A stretch of 64,000 bases of DNA from Ophiocordyceps camponoti-saundersi (nom. inval.) (taxonomy: Eukaryota; Ascomycota; Sordariomycetes; Hypocreales; Ophiocordycipitaceae): the NCBI GenBank assembly GCA_003339415.1, contig PDHQ01000126.1, positions 29,457-93,456 on the forward strand, written 5' to 3'. Made by a program: the position numbers and the translations under genes. The notes beneath the pieces are model-generated. The model was given only the letters and a program-made list of their open reading frames with translations. It ran no database searches and was not told where the DNA came from. This document shows, one piece after another, positions 1 to 9,896 of this stretch (positions within the stretch are counted from its first letter, which is position 1; every line of letters begins with the position of its first letter).

Positions 1-450
1 GTCCTTAATTGGGCGCACAAGAACGCCTACGCCCCTGCCGCCTTGGCCTTTCCGGCCAGCGTCTCGGGCCGCTTCGTGGAACTCATCCAGGAGAAGCGTC
101 CGCGCGCGCTTGTCATCCTCGCCTGCTTCTACGCGCTGCTCAAACGCGTCGACGGCATCTGGTGGCTGAACGGCGTGGCCCGTCGAGAGGTGGCCGGGCT
201 CGTCAGCTTGTTCGATCCAGCCTCACCTTGGCGCCGCCATCTGGAGTGGCCCTACCGCGTCTCGGTCTGGGATGGAAGCAACGTGCCGCCCGACATCTGG
301 GGAGTCGAATGCGAGACTCAACCGCAGGAGGAAAGTCGCTTCGTCGAGACCATAATGAGCAACATCGAGCTACTTGGCAAGCAAACCGTCAAGAACCCGA
401 CGTTGGCTGCCGATGGAGATGCCGGTCGGAGCGCTGCGCCTCTTGAATGA
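1..450 (+). CDS. C-terminal fragment of a fungal Zn2Cys6-type transcription factor
   Basis: Frame 1 is open from the first base of the window to the TGA at 448-450, so the gene is cut by the window edge and only about 149 C-terminal residues are seen. The block FVELIQEKRPRALVIL, followed by FYALLKRVDGIWWLNGVARR and then WPYRVSVWDG, is the pattern I know from the C-terminal ends of fungal Zn(II)2Cys6 regulators of the sterol-uptake/DUF3468 kind. In these proteins the helical region follows an N-terminal zinc cluster, which would lie upstream of this window. The DNA-binding domain is therefore not visible, and neither targets nor pathway can be inferred. It is convergent with the RPF2-like gene downstream. 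The family call rests on pattern memory only; the coding frame itself is convincing. Confidence 0.6.
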   Translation, partial: VLNWAHKNAYAPAALAFPASVSGRFVELIQEKRPRALVILACFYALLKRVDGIWWLNGVARREVAGLVSLFDPASPWRRHLEWPYRVSVWDGSNVPPDIWGVECETQPQEESRFVETIMSNIELLGKQTVKNPTLAADGDAGRSAAPLE

Positions 451-579
451 AGAAAGCCTACGGCGGTTACATTCCCTTTGAGTTGTCAATGAGTGATGGG
501 ATCATCCGTATATCATGTCATGTACACGTCGTGTTTGCGATGACGAAGTAAAAGGTTGAGAGGCATTCGTCGTTTGTTC

Positions 580-616
<37 letters not shown>

Positions 617-828
617 TTGTTGACTACCGAGGGTAGTATCTCTTGCTGACGGTCAAGCTGAACCCTCATCTTTAAGCGAAGCCGGAGATCTGCAAATGGA
701 AATTCAAGGCTACGGCAAACTGCGAGCTTTTGATGATCCCAAACGCCGTTCAGCGGAAAGCTACTGTCGTCCATCCTACGCCACTACTCCCCAGGAGATA
801 TGACTGCACGGCAACTTGCAAGTAATGA
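451..828. other. Convergent intergenic region with GA microsatellite
   Basis: This 378-base spacer lies between the 3' ends of the Zn2Cys6-type fragment (+) and RPF2 (-). It holds a pure (AG)n tract at about 582-614 and otherwise shows no credible reading frame. It most likely carries the two 3' untranslated regions. Confidence 0.6.
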
Positions 829-1847
829 TTACTTCTTTGTCCTCTTGACATCATCGTCAGACACCTCGACATCATCGTTCCTCGATCTTTTGAGGCCCTT
901 CATCTTCCTCGTCTGCAGTTGGCTAAGGTCCTGCTTGCCCATGTGGATACGGCCCAGCTTGTCGCCCATGGCGTTGGTAGAAATGTTCTTCTTCGTCCGC
1001 TCTTCGGTGCCGCGAGGTTTCCGCATAGCTTCCTTGAGCCTGGACGGGTCGGCCTCTTGGATTCGACCGGGGCGAAAGTCCATTCTCGGACCCATCTCTT
1101 CGACCTCGACGCGAGGAAGCTTTTGGCCGCTGCGCTTTGTGCGGATGAGGTAGACGCGCAGGCTGATTGGGGGCTTATCTTCGGCTGAAGCGGCTTCCTC
1201 GACAGTGACGGAGACGATATACTGCAGGCCCTGGACGTCGATCTTATCTAGCGGTTCGCCGCTGAAGAAGTCGAGAAGCATGCTCTTGGCGAGAGTATAC
1301 TCGTTGGGAATGGGACTCTCGAAAGCCGTCCCGGCGAAGAGAACCATGGGTCTCAGCCCGACGGCACACTTGCTGCTCTTGAACTGAGTCATGGTCCTAA
1401 AGCTCTCGGGATCGAGATGTAGTTCCAGCATGTCGAGAACCTTGTGATCAAACATGCGGATGAAGGTCAGCGTATGCGGCCGCTTCTTCTGACTGGCTCC
1501 GAAGACGAGCAAGCTCGCGTCATTCTTGTCGGAGAAGAACTCGAGCGAAGAGGCGTCTTGGAACGGGTGAATGGCATTCTTCTTGGTGAACTTTTTGGCC
1601 AGCGGCTGGCGCAGAGATACCAGCTCTCCCAGTGCGTCTTGCACCGTCTGCGAGCAGGTCGTCCCTCGAAGGAAGAGACATATTTTGGGGTTCTCCACTG
1701 GCTTGGGCTCGCGATGCTCGAGCGCTCGTTTTGATCGGGCGTTGCGCGGTTTTCTAGATCGTCGTCAGATTTCATCACTTGATTCTTTTTTTTTTCCCGA
1801 AGAGACTGATTAGAAAGGATGTTTGCGACGTACATTTGACGAAGCAT
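829..1847 (-). CDS. RPF2: Ribosome production factor 2 (Brix domain), 60S subunit biogenesis
   Basis: There are two exons on the minus strand: 1847-1834 (14 nt) and 1753-829. The 80-nt intron has a GTACGT donor, a CTGAC branch point and a CTAG acceptor. Splicing gives 312 residues beginning MLRQIKPRNARSKRALEHRE, the basic N-terminus typical of Rpf2. A Brix domain follows at about residues 28-230, with the conserved blocks KKNAIHPFQDASSLEFFSDK and DASLLVFG. The tail is basic (KRSRNDDVEV...KRTKK) and fits nucleolar targeting. In yeast, Rpf2 works with Rrs1 to load 5S rRNA, Rpl5 and Rpl11 into pre-60S particles. Length and start agree with the family. Without the intron the N-terminus would be lost, so the tiny first exon is important. 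It is divergent from PEX5. Confidence 0.95.
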
Positions 1848-2253
1848 GGTGTGTTTCTGGGAGCTGGCGACGGTTTTGAACGCTGTTGAGAAGGTAGACG
1901 TCGATATCGTTCAGGCGCAGTCGGCTGGAGGCAGACTCTTGGTGAGGATAAAAAAAAAAGCAGTTATCGATAAGAGCATAGTCGTGATCACGTGTCGCGC
2001 CGGCTCGGACAAACTGAGGCACCCGAAACAGGCACGTCAGAACTTGTGCAGGCCGACGGTCGGATTGCCTCGGCTCGTCCTTCTCCACCGGCCGAGCCGC
2101 GGTGACTGACGCAACTTCGCTTCCTCCTTACTCAGTTTGCAGCAAAGAAGAAGGAGGAGGACGAGAACGAAAAAGAAGAGTGGCGAACTCGCATGCTACA
2201 TTCTGTGATTCCTCTCCAATCCCTTCCTTCGGCTGGATCGAGAGAGACTCGCC
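1848..2253. promoter_or_regulatory. Shared divergent promoter region of RPF2 and PEX5
   Basis: These 406 bases separate the two start codons and must hold both 5' UTRs and promoters. Visible sites are a CACGTG E-box at 1989-1994 beside a TGATCA palindrome, and a TATCGATA palindrome at 1965-1972 just after an A10 tract. CACGTG is a known bHLH site in fungi. Whether these sites act on either gene is inference. Confidence 0.5.
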
Positions 2254-4243
2254 ATGTCCTTCCTGGGCGGTGCCGAGTGCTCCTCGTCCGGAAACCCGTT
2301 GAGCCAGTTCCAGAAGCACGTGCAGGATGATAAGACGCTGCAGCGAGACCGGCTCGTCGGGAGGGGACCCGGAGGTCAGCTGGGTGGTTTCCGGAGCCAG
2401 TCCACCGGCGCTCGGCAGGATGAGGTAAGGACATGAAGAGGGAGAGAAAGGAGCGTCCCTTTTCCCGTAGCAATGGCTAATCGTCGTTTCATAGATGCTG
2501 GAAGGCTTTCTCAACGGCGCGCCAAACTTACAGCAAGAATTTCCCATGCCGGGCGGCCCCGCGGCCCAACTCAGAGCTTCTACGCCGTCGTCGATGCGTG
2601 CCAGCTCGGCTTCTCCCTCATGGGCGCGCGACTTCAACGGCCAGGCAGGCGGCGCCGAGTCGGCCTTTGCGGTGCCTTCGGGCGGGGCACATTTCAGTGC
2701 CGACGAGTTTGCAAAATTCAACATGATGAACCCGCAGGCGTCGTCGTCGTCTCGGTCCAGCCCGATGCCCAGCCAGATGGCTCAGCAGCGGCCCATGCTC
2801 GGCGTCGGCATGATGATGAACAGAGGCATGGGGGGTTACGGCATGGCGGGCCCTTCCATGTTTCAACCCATGTACCAGAACCAGAACCAGCAGCCGGTCG
2901 AGGTTCAGGGCAAGGGCAAGGGCAAGTTGGTGGAGCTCGACGACAGCCAGTGGGAAGAGCAATTCGCTCAACTGGAGCTGCAGGACAAGGAGGCGGAGGT
3001 GCAACGGAAAGCGGACGGTGAGGCGACGGCGGCGGAACGGGAGCTCGAGGAGATGGATCGGGCGATGCAGTCGGAGACGAACGAGTTTGGCGACTTTGAG
3101 TCGATATGGAAGGGGATCCAGGCGGAGACGGCGGCTGCGGACGCGTCGGACGACATGCTGCAGGACTTTAACGGGTTGGGAGACTGGGGCCGGTTCAGCG
3201 ACCCGGTGGTGGAGAGCTACCTGTTTGAGGAGGAGAACATGTTCCGCAAGGAGCACAACGCGTTCGAGCAGGGCGTGCGGGTGATGAAGGAGGGCGGGAA
3301 CCTGTCGCTAGCGGCGCTGGCGTTTGAGGCGGCGGTGCAGCAGGACCCGGATCACGTCGAGGCCTGGGTCTGGCTGGGTCAGGCGCAGGCGCAGAACGAG
3401 AAGGAGACGGCGGCGATCCGGGCGATGGAGCAGGCGCTCAAGCTGGACGACAACAACCTCAAGGCGCTCATGGGCCTGGCGGTCTCGTACACCAACGAGG
3501 GCTATGACAGCACGGCGTACCGGACGCTGGAGCGGTGGCTGTCGGTCAAGTACCCCAACATCCTGGACGCCAAGGACCTGCACCCGCGGACGGACATGGG
3601 CTTCTCGGACCGGCAGCTTCTCCACGAAAAGGTCACGGGCCTCTTCATCAAGGCGGCGCAGCTGAGCCCGGACGGGGAGCGGATGGACCCGGACGTGCAG
3701 GTCGGGCTGGGGGTGCTCTTCTACGGGGCAGAGGAGTACGACAAGGCGGTGGACTGCTTCCAGGCGGCGCTCCGGTCGTCGGAGCTGGGCAGTTCGAACC
3801 AGCAGGAGCAGGTGCACCTCTTATGGAACCGACTGGGGGCGACGCTGGCCAACAGCGGGCGATCGGAGGAGGCGATCGCGGCTTACGAGCAGGCGCTCTC
3901 GCTGGCGCCCAACTTCGTGCGGGCGCGTTACAACCTGGGCGTCAGCTGCATCAACATCAACTGCCACCACGAGGCGGCGTGCCACTTTTTGGCGGCGCTG
4001 GAGATGCACAAGTCGATTGAGAAGGCGGGGAGGCGGCAGGCGCACGAGATGCTCTCGGGCGCGGACGAGGATGTTCCCGGCTTGGTGGAGGAGGCGCTCG
4101 ATCGCATGTCGGCGCAGAACCGGAGCAGTACCCTCTACGACACGCTGAGACGGGTCTTTACGCAGATGGGGCGTCGTGACTTGGCGGAGAAGACTTTGCC
4201 TGGGGTTGATCCGGATGTGTTTCGGCCGGAGTTTGATTTTTGA
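2254..4243 (+). CDS. PEX5: Peroxisomal targeting signal 1 receptor, peroxin-5
   Basis: Exons are 2254-2424 and 2495-4243. The 70-nt intron has a GTAAGG donor, a GCTAAT branch point and a TAG acceptor. The product has 639 residues. The N-terminus MSFLGGAECS carries the conserved Cys (residue 9), which in Pex5 is monoubiquitinated for recycling from the peroxisome membrane. It is followed by GNPLSQF and DKTLQRDRLVGR, both typical of fungal Pex5. A WxxxF motif (WEEQF, about residue 209), the kind that docks to Pex14/Pex13, lies in the acidic middle part. From about residue 330 the protein is built of tetratricopeptide repeats, for example AWVWLGQAQAQNEKETAAIR and ARYNLGVSCININCHHEA, which bind SKL-type C-terminal signals. 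Length matches fungal Pex5. The cytosolic receptor delivers PTS1 cargo to the peroxisome matrix. Confidence 0.96.
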
Positions 4244-4357
4244 GTGTCTTTTTTTTTCCTCTTCTTACCGGTGTCTTTTTGTCTCCTTTTTTTTTTGATT
4301 TGAGATTTGGAGGTGGTGGAGGATGGGGAGAGGAGAGCTGGGTATAGAGATTTGCTT

Positions 4358-4383
4358 GGGGGGGGGGGGGGGGGGGGGGGGGG
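4358..4383 (+). repeat. Poly-G tract, 26 G
   Basis: An uninterrupted run of about 26 G just beyond the PEX5 3' end. It is one of several G or C homopolymers in the intergenic DNA of this window. Confidence 0.9.
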
Positions 4384-4422
4384 ATGTGAGTATGTAGATG
4401 GGTAGGGCGGAGAGGCAGTCAG

Positions 4423-4432
4423 AGAGAGAGAG

Positions 4433-4496
<64 letters not shown>

Positions 4497-4526
4497 AGAT
4501 GACGATGACGATGACGATGACGATGA
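4423..4526 (+). repeat. (AG)n microsatellite followed by (GATGAC)n
   Basis: A nearly pure AG tract runs to about 4493, interrupted once by ACAC, and passes directly into GATGACGATGAC hexamers up to about 4526. Translations of this block are low-complexity Ser/Leu or Met/Thr strings, not genes. Confidence 0.9.
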
Positions 4527-5245
4527 TGGGCAAACGGAGCGTGGTGGGTGAATCTCGACCTCCTTTTTCCTTTTCTCCTTGTCGAGTCTCATCGTTGCCG
4601 TTACCTTGGGAGACGAAGTTGACCCGAGGGTTTGTCTTGTCTTGTCTTGTCTCGTCTCGTCTTGTGCCTCACGAGTTGCGATGACTCTACGGACGTACAC
4701 ATACATACATACATACGTGCCTCTTTTTCCTTGGGAAGGGAAAAGGAAGACAGACGATGCATTGCTGCTGATGAGGCTGTGTGATGCTTTTTTTTTCTTC
4801 TTTCTTCTGTGTCCTGTACCTGCTTCTAGGGATGGTATGTAAAGGCGGTGATGGGATTTACGCATGGGTAGGTAGTAGATAAGGGGGTAGATGCTGGGTG
4901 TAGAGAGAGAGAGGGAGGGAGAGAGAGAGAGAGAGAGATGGCCCAATGGTGGTCGCTGCCGATGAGATCTGTGCTTTTTTTTGTTTTTTTTTGGCTTCTT
5001 GTCTACCAGTGATGAATGAATGCCTGCTTATGCCTGGTAGAGGTTGCGGTATAATACATTCCCAAGCTGTATCTCTCTCTGTATGTGTGAGTGAATGAGT
5101 GTGCGAGTGTGTTTGTGCTACGTGGTGTATCCGTATGCATGTATGTATGTATGTCTCAGCTTCATCCCAGCCCAGCTGTACATACATAAGAGGGGGCTTT
5201 GTTTTCTTCTCTTCTCCTTGGTATGTATGGGATATCAACGTGTAT

Positions 5246-5290
5246 CCATCTATCCCTACCTACCTACCTACCTACCTACCTACCTAGGTA
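5246..5290 (+). repeat. (CTAC)n tract ending in a TACCTAGGTA palindrome
   Basis: About seven copies of TACC run up to 5280 and end in the 10-base palindrome TACCTAGGTA (5281-5290). The same palindrome recurs at 7470-7479 and 7639-7648, with AACCTAGGTA at 7660-7669. Confidence 0.85.
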
Positions 5291-5840
5291 GTATCCGTAG
5301 GTGCGCAAAACTGTATATCCTCAAGGATATATCCCTTTCCTACTATACGGGGTATACATTGTATGTACGGATGTATTCGTATCCTCGTCGTCGATCCTCT
5401 TCGTCCCACGTCATTCTCTCCTCTTCTTAGTCTTCCCGCCCCGGCATCGCGGGCCGAAGAGGATCCAAAAAAGGAAAGCAAGGGAACGCGGGCCGGAGCG
5501 GGACGGCGGCTTCTTCCTCCTCCTCTTCTTTTTTTTTTCTTCTCATTGTTGTCTCACTAACAGGTAGCTACGGACATGTATGTACGATACAATCGGACGA
5601 GGGGCAAAAAAAAATGAACTGTGTCTCTCTCTCCGGACCGGGCTCTTGGGAGGAAAGGAAAGGAGATGACAGCAGTGAGAAGCCATGTTTTCCGTCGCAA
5701 GTTTGGGACTCGGCATGTTTCACGGTGGGAGGAGGAGGAGGAGGAGAAGGATGGAGAGCATGGGTTTCTTTAAAAGAATCACGCTGCTTGGGATGGGAGA
5801 GATGGAAGAGACAGCATAGGATGGGGAGGGGAGGGGAAGG

Positions 5841-5873
<33 letters not shown>

Positions 5874-6488
5874 GGTGTGGAATGCATTGGTGGAAGCGAA
5901 TTTATCCCGAGGCAACGCCTAGAAAGAGACATGTTCGTCTCGAGTCAACAGACAAGATGTTCAGATAGATGGATGGATGGATGCTACGGAGTACGGATAG
6001 AGGGGACAAGATGGAGATGATTACATACAACGCTGCTCCGGATACGGTCTTCTCCGGGCACCACCACAATGCGGCGGTGGCGCCGAGGATCAGGACGGTA
6101 AACATGTATGTATGTATGTAGGAGCAGGGTGTGGTTGTGTAGCGTCATGTGTCACCGGCTCCAGGGAGTCGGATGGAGGCGTGAGGGAGGGGAGGATATG
6201 GGGGGGGAAGAAGAGGCAGTACGGATACATACATACATATCCGTACATATATTATATATATGACATGACTCCCCTCCGGAATAACAAGGAATAAGAAAGA
6301 AAAGGAAAGATAAAAAAAAAAATATGACGAGTCTCCTCAGCACGCGTCTTTCCCGCCTCATGGCGTTTCTCGGCCCGCATCGTACCAAGCCTTGAAAGGG
6401 TGGTGGTGACGGACCATCGTAAGCCCCCGGGGGACCACGTGAGTCGAGATACGGGGGGGGGAAGGGGGGAAGGGAAAGATGATTCAGG

Positions 6489-6522
6489 GGGTGATGATGA
6501 TGATGATGATGATGATGATGAG
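6489..6522 (+). repeat. (GAT)n microsatellite
   Basis: About ten perfect GAT/ATG triplets within the gene-free region. Confidence 0.85.
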
Positions 6523-7726
6523 GCATCTTTGTTTAACATGGTCTCTATCGTAATGTGAAGTTGCTGTTGCTTTTTCATCGGGGCAGAAGAGAGAGAGAGA
6601 GAGAGATGGCGATGGCGATGGCGATGACCATGTTGATGGCGGATACTCCATACATGTCCGTCTATATCGGTATGAACGATCTCTCCCTCCCCCCCTTTTC
6701 TCTCTCTCTCTTTTCTTTTCTTTTCTTTTCATCTCTTTCCTCATCGCTGGATTCTCTTTCTCTTTTTTTTTTGTTTTGTTCCTGGCCGGAGACACAGCCG
6801 CGTCGTACATACATACATACCTACATACATGCATACTATACATGCGGATATAGCATCTAGTTCTGCAGCTACCCATTCAGATATTTGGACGAATAAGAGA
6901 GAGAAGAAGAAGAAGGAGAAGAAAAAAGGCTCTAAGCTTTATATTATATGTATGTAAGATTGCCGTTGCTTTCCTGTTTCTGGCCTAAACAAGCTGTTTC
7001 TTCCTGATCTTGCCAGCCACAGTTGTATCGTTCCAAAGGCGGGTTTCCCGGACAGATGAGTATACCTATATTCCTTTCTTTTTTTGACCATCCTTTCCCC
7101 CCCCCCCCCCCTCTTTCTCTACGGATATAGTCTGTACATGTGTATGTATGTTTGTTATATTCCCTTGCCGTCATGACGTTTACTTTCCTCTACCACGTTT
7201 AAGGGGAAAGGAAAGAGGAGGGGATCGTCTTCTCTCCCTCCTTTACGTTTGGCGTGGCACGAGGTTATGTACGGAAACTTGACTCTTGTCTTTTTCTTCT
7301 TATTAGGACTCGTTTGTCTGATCTTTCGTTGGGGACGTGCAGGTCTGAGGGAATAAAGGGGAGGGGGGGGGAGATGGGCACAGAGAGAGAGAGAGAGAGA
7401 GAGAAATAGAGAGATAGAGATAGACAAGGGAGGGAGAACGAAAAGGGTTTCATCCGAGTTGACATCTATTACCTAGGTAGGTATGCATCTATGTATGAGT
7501 ATGTATGTTAATGTATGTGATCCGTACAAACCTACCTGCTCGTCACCAAACTCGCTCTATATACGACGCATGTCGATACATGTCGTATACACATCACATA
7601 CAACATTGACTGTCAAAGACAACATCATCATCGAGGCATACCTAGGTAGTTGTAGGCAGAACCTAGGTACATACCTATGTACATACATACCTACTGCTCT
7701 TCTCAGACTACGACATGTGCCCGGGT

Positions 7727-7727
<1 letters not shown>

Positions 7728-7764
<37 letters not shown>

Positions 7765-7765
7765 C
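7728..7765 (+). repeat. (CAG)n triplet tract, about 12 units
   Basis: A pure GCA/CAG repeat outside any supported gene. It would encode poly-Ala in the one local open frame, which has no other protein-like feature. Confidence 0.85.
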
Positions 7766-8309
7766 AGCCAGCCAGCCAAGCCAAGCCATGATGCCCATGT
7801 GCCGTTCCATCTGCCTGCAACGGTGGTTTGCCATGCATGACGAACCCCCCCCGTCTTCTTTCGAACCCACCACCCACCACCCAACGTGCCAAGACTCGTC
7901 CTTTCACTCACCCCAAAGTCCACCATCATCACCACCGATGACGGGATCGATTCTTTATCATCATCGTTTTTTTTAAAGTGCTGACACCGAGAGATGCCCT
8001 TTCCTTTTCTTGGTCTTTTATTTCTCCCCCGTATCCCGACGAGTTTACCTTGTTTAGCTGAGTTTTACCGAGCATATACATACACACTAATCCGTACATG
8101 TCCGTATGTACCTATGTATGCCCGGTCATACCCGGAATCCGTACGGATATCTACCAACTAATCCGTAGCGCCTTGGTGACTCAGTATCTAGGTGGCTGGC
8201 ATCCATCTACCTACATATCAACACCCCCTTCTGCCTCCTCCTCCTCCTCCTCCGCCTCCCCCTCCACAGCAACACGTGCAGCTATTTTTCTCTTGCTAGC
8301 ATCATATCC

Positions 8310-8340
8310 CGTATGTGTGTGTGTGTGTGTGTGTGTGTGT
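8310..8340 (+). repeat. (GT)n microsatellite
   Basis: A GT dinucleotide run of about 13-14 units directly after CCCGTAT. Confidence 0.85.
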
Positions 8341-8935
8341 AACATTCTTGTACTTACCCTGTCCCGGCGCACGCGGCTGCTCTGCCGTCGCTCTTTTATT
8401 ATCCCTTTTCAGGGGGGGGTCGAAGCATGGATGTTCAAAAGTGCAAAGAGGAGGCCGAAAGCTGTGTCTGAGTGTGTCTGTCTGTGTGGAGTGGGGTGTT
8501 ACTCTGCATGTACTTACACACAGTACATACATGCTAGGATACCTATAGCAATAGCATTCCCCCTTCCTCGGACACTTGGCATGTCCGGAGCCTAGAGGGG
8601 ATGGAGGATCCTCCCGTCCGCCTTGTTAGCGGTATAGTACAGACTACGCCCGATAGTACATAGCCGTTGTTGACGGGCCGGACCTAGGCGCATGCGTTGC
8701 TCACCTGGCTTTTCCTAGACGCTCTAGCTTTGAAAACCAAGTCTCGTCGGCAAATGACTGCTTCTTTAAGGGTGTTGCCAACTCCGGGGAATGCAACGAG
8801 GCACGGGGTAGGTAGGTAAGAAGAAGAGGCGCGGACGAGACGGTTGCATGTACGAATATACCACTGTACATGACCGTACATGTATCCGTACTGGGTGGAT
8901 GTACGGATATGTATGTACGGATACAGGACATGGGT

Positions 8936-8937
<2 letters not shown>

Positions 8938-8980
<43 letters not shown>
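8938..8980 (+). repeat. (GA)n microsatellite
   Basis: A pure GA run of about 20 units in gene-free DNA. Confidence 0.9.
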
Positions 8981-9345
8981 CAGCCCGGCCGGGGTGCATG
9001 CGACTGGGGTCGGACCAGGAGGAATGGACCTTTTCAGTTGGGCACACTGTTCTGTCATGTTGAGAGCCTACCTACCTACTCCGTACCTATCCGTACAAGC
9101 TAGCCGGATGCGATACCCTTGGGTGTATCTACTGTGGCATGTTTGGATATTCATACATACATAGTACTCATACAGACAGACATATGTACATACATACATA
9201 CAACGTACTTGTGTGTGTGTGTGTGTGTGAGTGTGAGTGAATCGTTCCTATAGCTAGGTAGGTAGAAACACATGTTGCACACGCACAACAACACATGCCC
9301 CCCCATCCAGACACAGAAAGCATGCGAAAGACCCGTGTTGTCCCG

Positions 9346-9411
9346 CCCCCCCCCCCCCCCCCCCTGCCGCCCCCCCCCCCCCCCCCCTGCCTCCCCCCCC
9401 CCCCCCCCCCC
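9346..9411 (+). repeat. Three poly-C tracts in tandem (G-runs on the minus strand)
   Basis: C runs of about 19, 18 and 19 bases (9346-9364, 9370-9387, 9393-9411) are separated by only 5 bases each, TGCCG and TGCCT. The minus strand thus has three very long G runs, a strong potential G-quadruplex site. This lies about 500 bases upstream of the medusa-like gene. Confidence 0.85.
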
Positions 9412-9780
9412 TTTCCATAACCCGGGCTCGAATATTTACTCGCCTCCCCTGCTGCTCGTCCTTCATCGTCCCCCCCCGCGGCATGACAAGCGTCTTCCCG
9501 CCATTGTCCATTCATTGTCTCTCCTCAAGGACTCTCGCTCCTCCTCGCTTTTGCTAGCCTTGCGGTATATCGCCCCTGTCCCTCCCCTGTCTCCTTGTGC
9601 CTGCAGCCTCTTTCTACGGAGTGGTGGAGAGTAACAGCCCGCGAGGCTTTCATCAATCAGCCTGGGTCCCCCTAGGTTGACCGCCACGCCTCACCCGTGC
9701 AATCCCAGTTACCCTCCGGGGAAGAAAGGGGGGGGGATAGCCCACTCCACCAGAGCTCCCCCCAGACCTTGACACCCTCA

Positions 9781-9798
9781 GGGGGGGGGGGGGGGGGG
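9781..9798 (+). repeat. Poly-G tract, 18 G
   Basis: An uninterrupted G run about 100 bases upstream of the first supported exon of the medusa-like regulator. Confidence 0.85.
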
Positions 9799-9896
9799 TC
9801 AAATATAACCAACGCGTCCTACCTCGCATATTGTTTTCCCCTGCCCGTTTGTGCCCATCTCTCTCTGTCCATGTCTTACTGATGCGTCTGGTCTCC

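Larger units (their letters stand above)
4244..9896. other. 5.6-kb microsatellite-rich intergenic region without a convincing gene
   Basis: No reading frame here shows a recognisable domain, and the longer ones are translations of simple repeats. The stretch is dominated by GA/CT runs, CATA and TACC/GGTA tetranucleotides, GAT and CAG triplets, GT runs, and repeated TACGGATA-like words and TACCTAGGTA palindromes. It should contain the PEX5 3' UTR and the promoter and leader of the medusa-like regulator, whose developmental role would fit an unusually long upstream region. An unrecognised upstream exon of that gene may lie near 9400-9850. Confidence 0.6.

Noticed and set aside
4135..4946. Minus-strand frames rich in Ser-Leu repeats
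   Set aside because: Direct translations of (AG)n and GATGAC microsatellites downstream of PEX5.
5246..5290. Regular TACC repeats as a possible telomere or CRISPR-like array
   Set aside because: Tandem tetranucleotides without spacers, not a telomeric unit, and in a eukaryotic genome. It is a microsatellite.
7677..7976. 99-codon frame with poly-Ala from the CAG repeat
   Set aside because: No start context, no domain and no splice support; the CAG tract alone explains the open frame.
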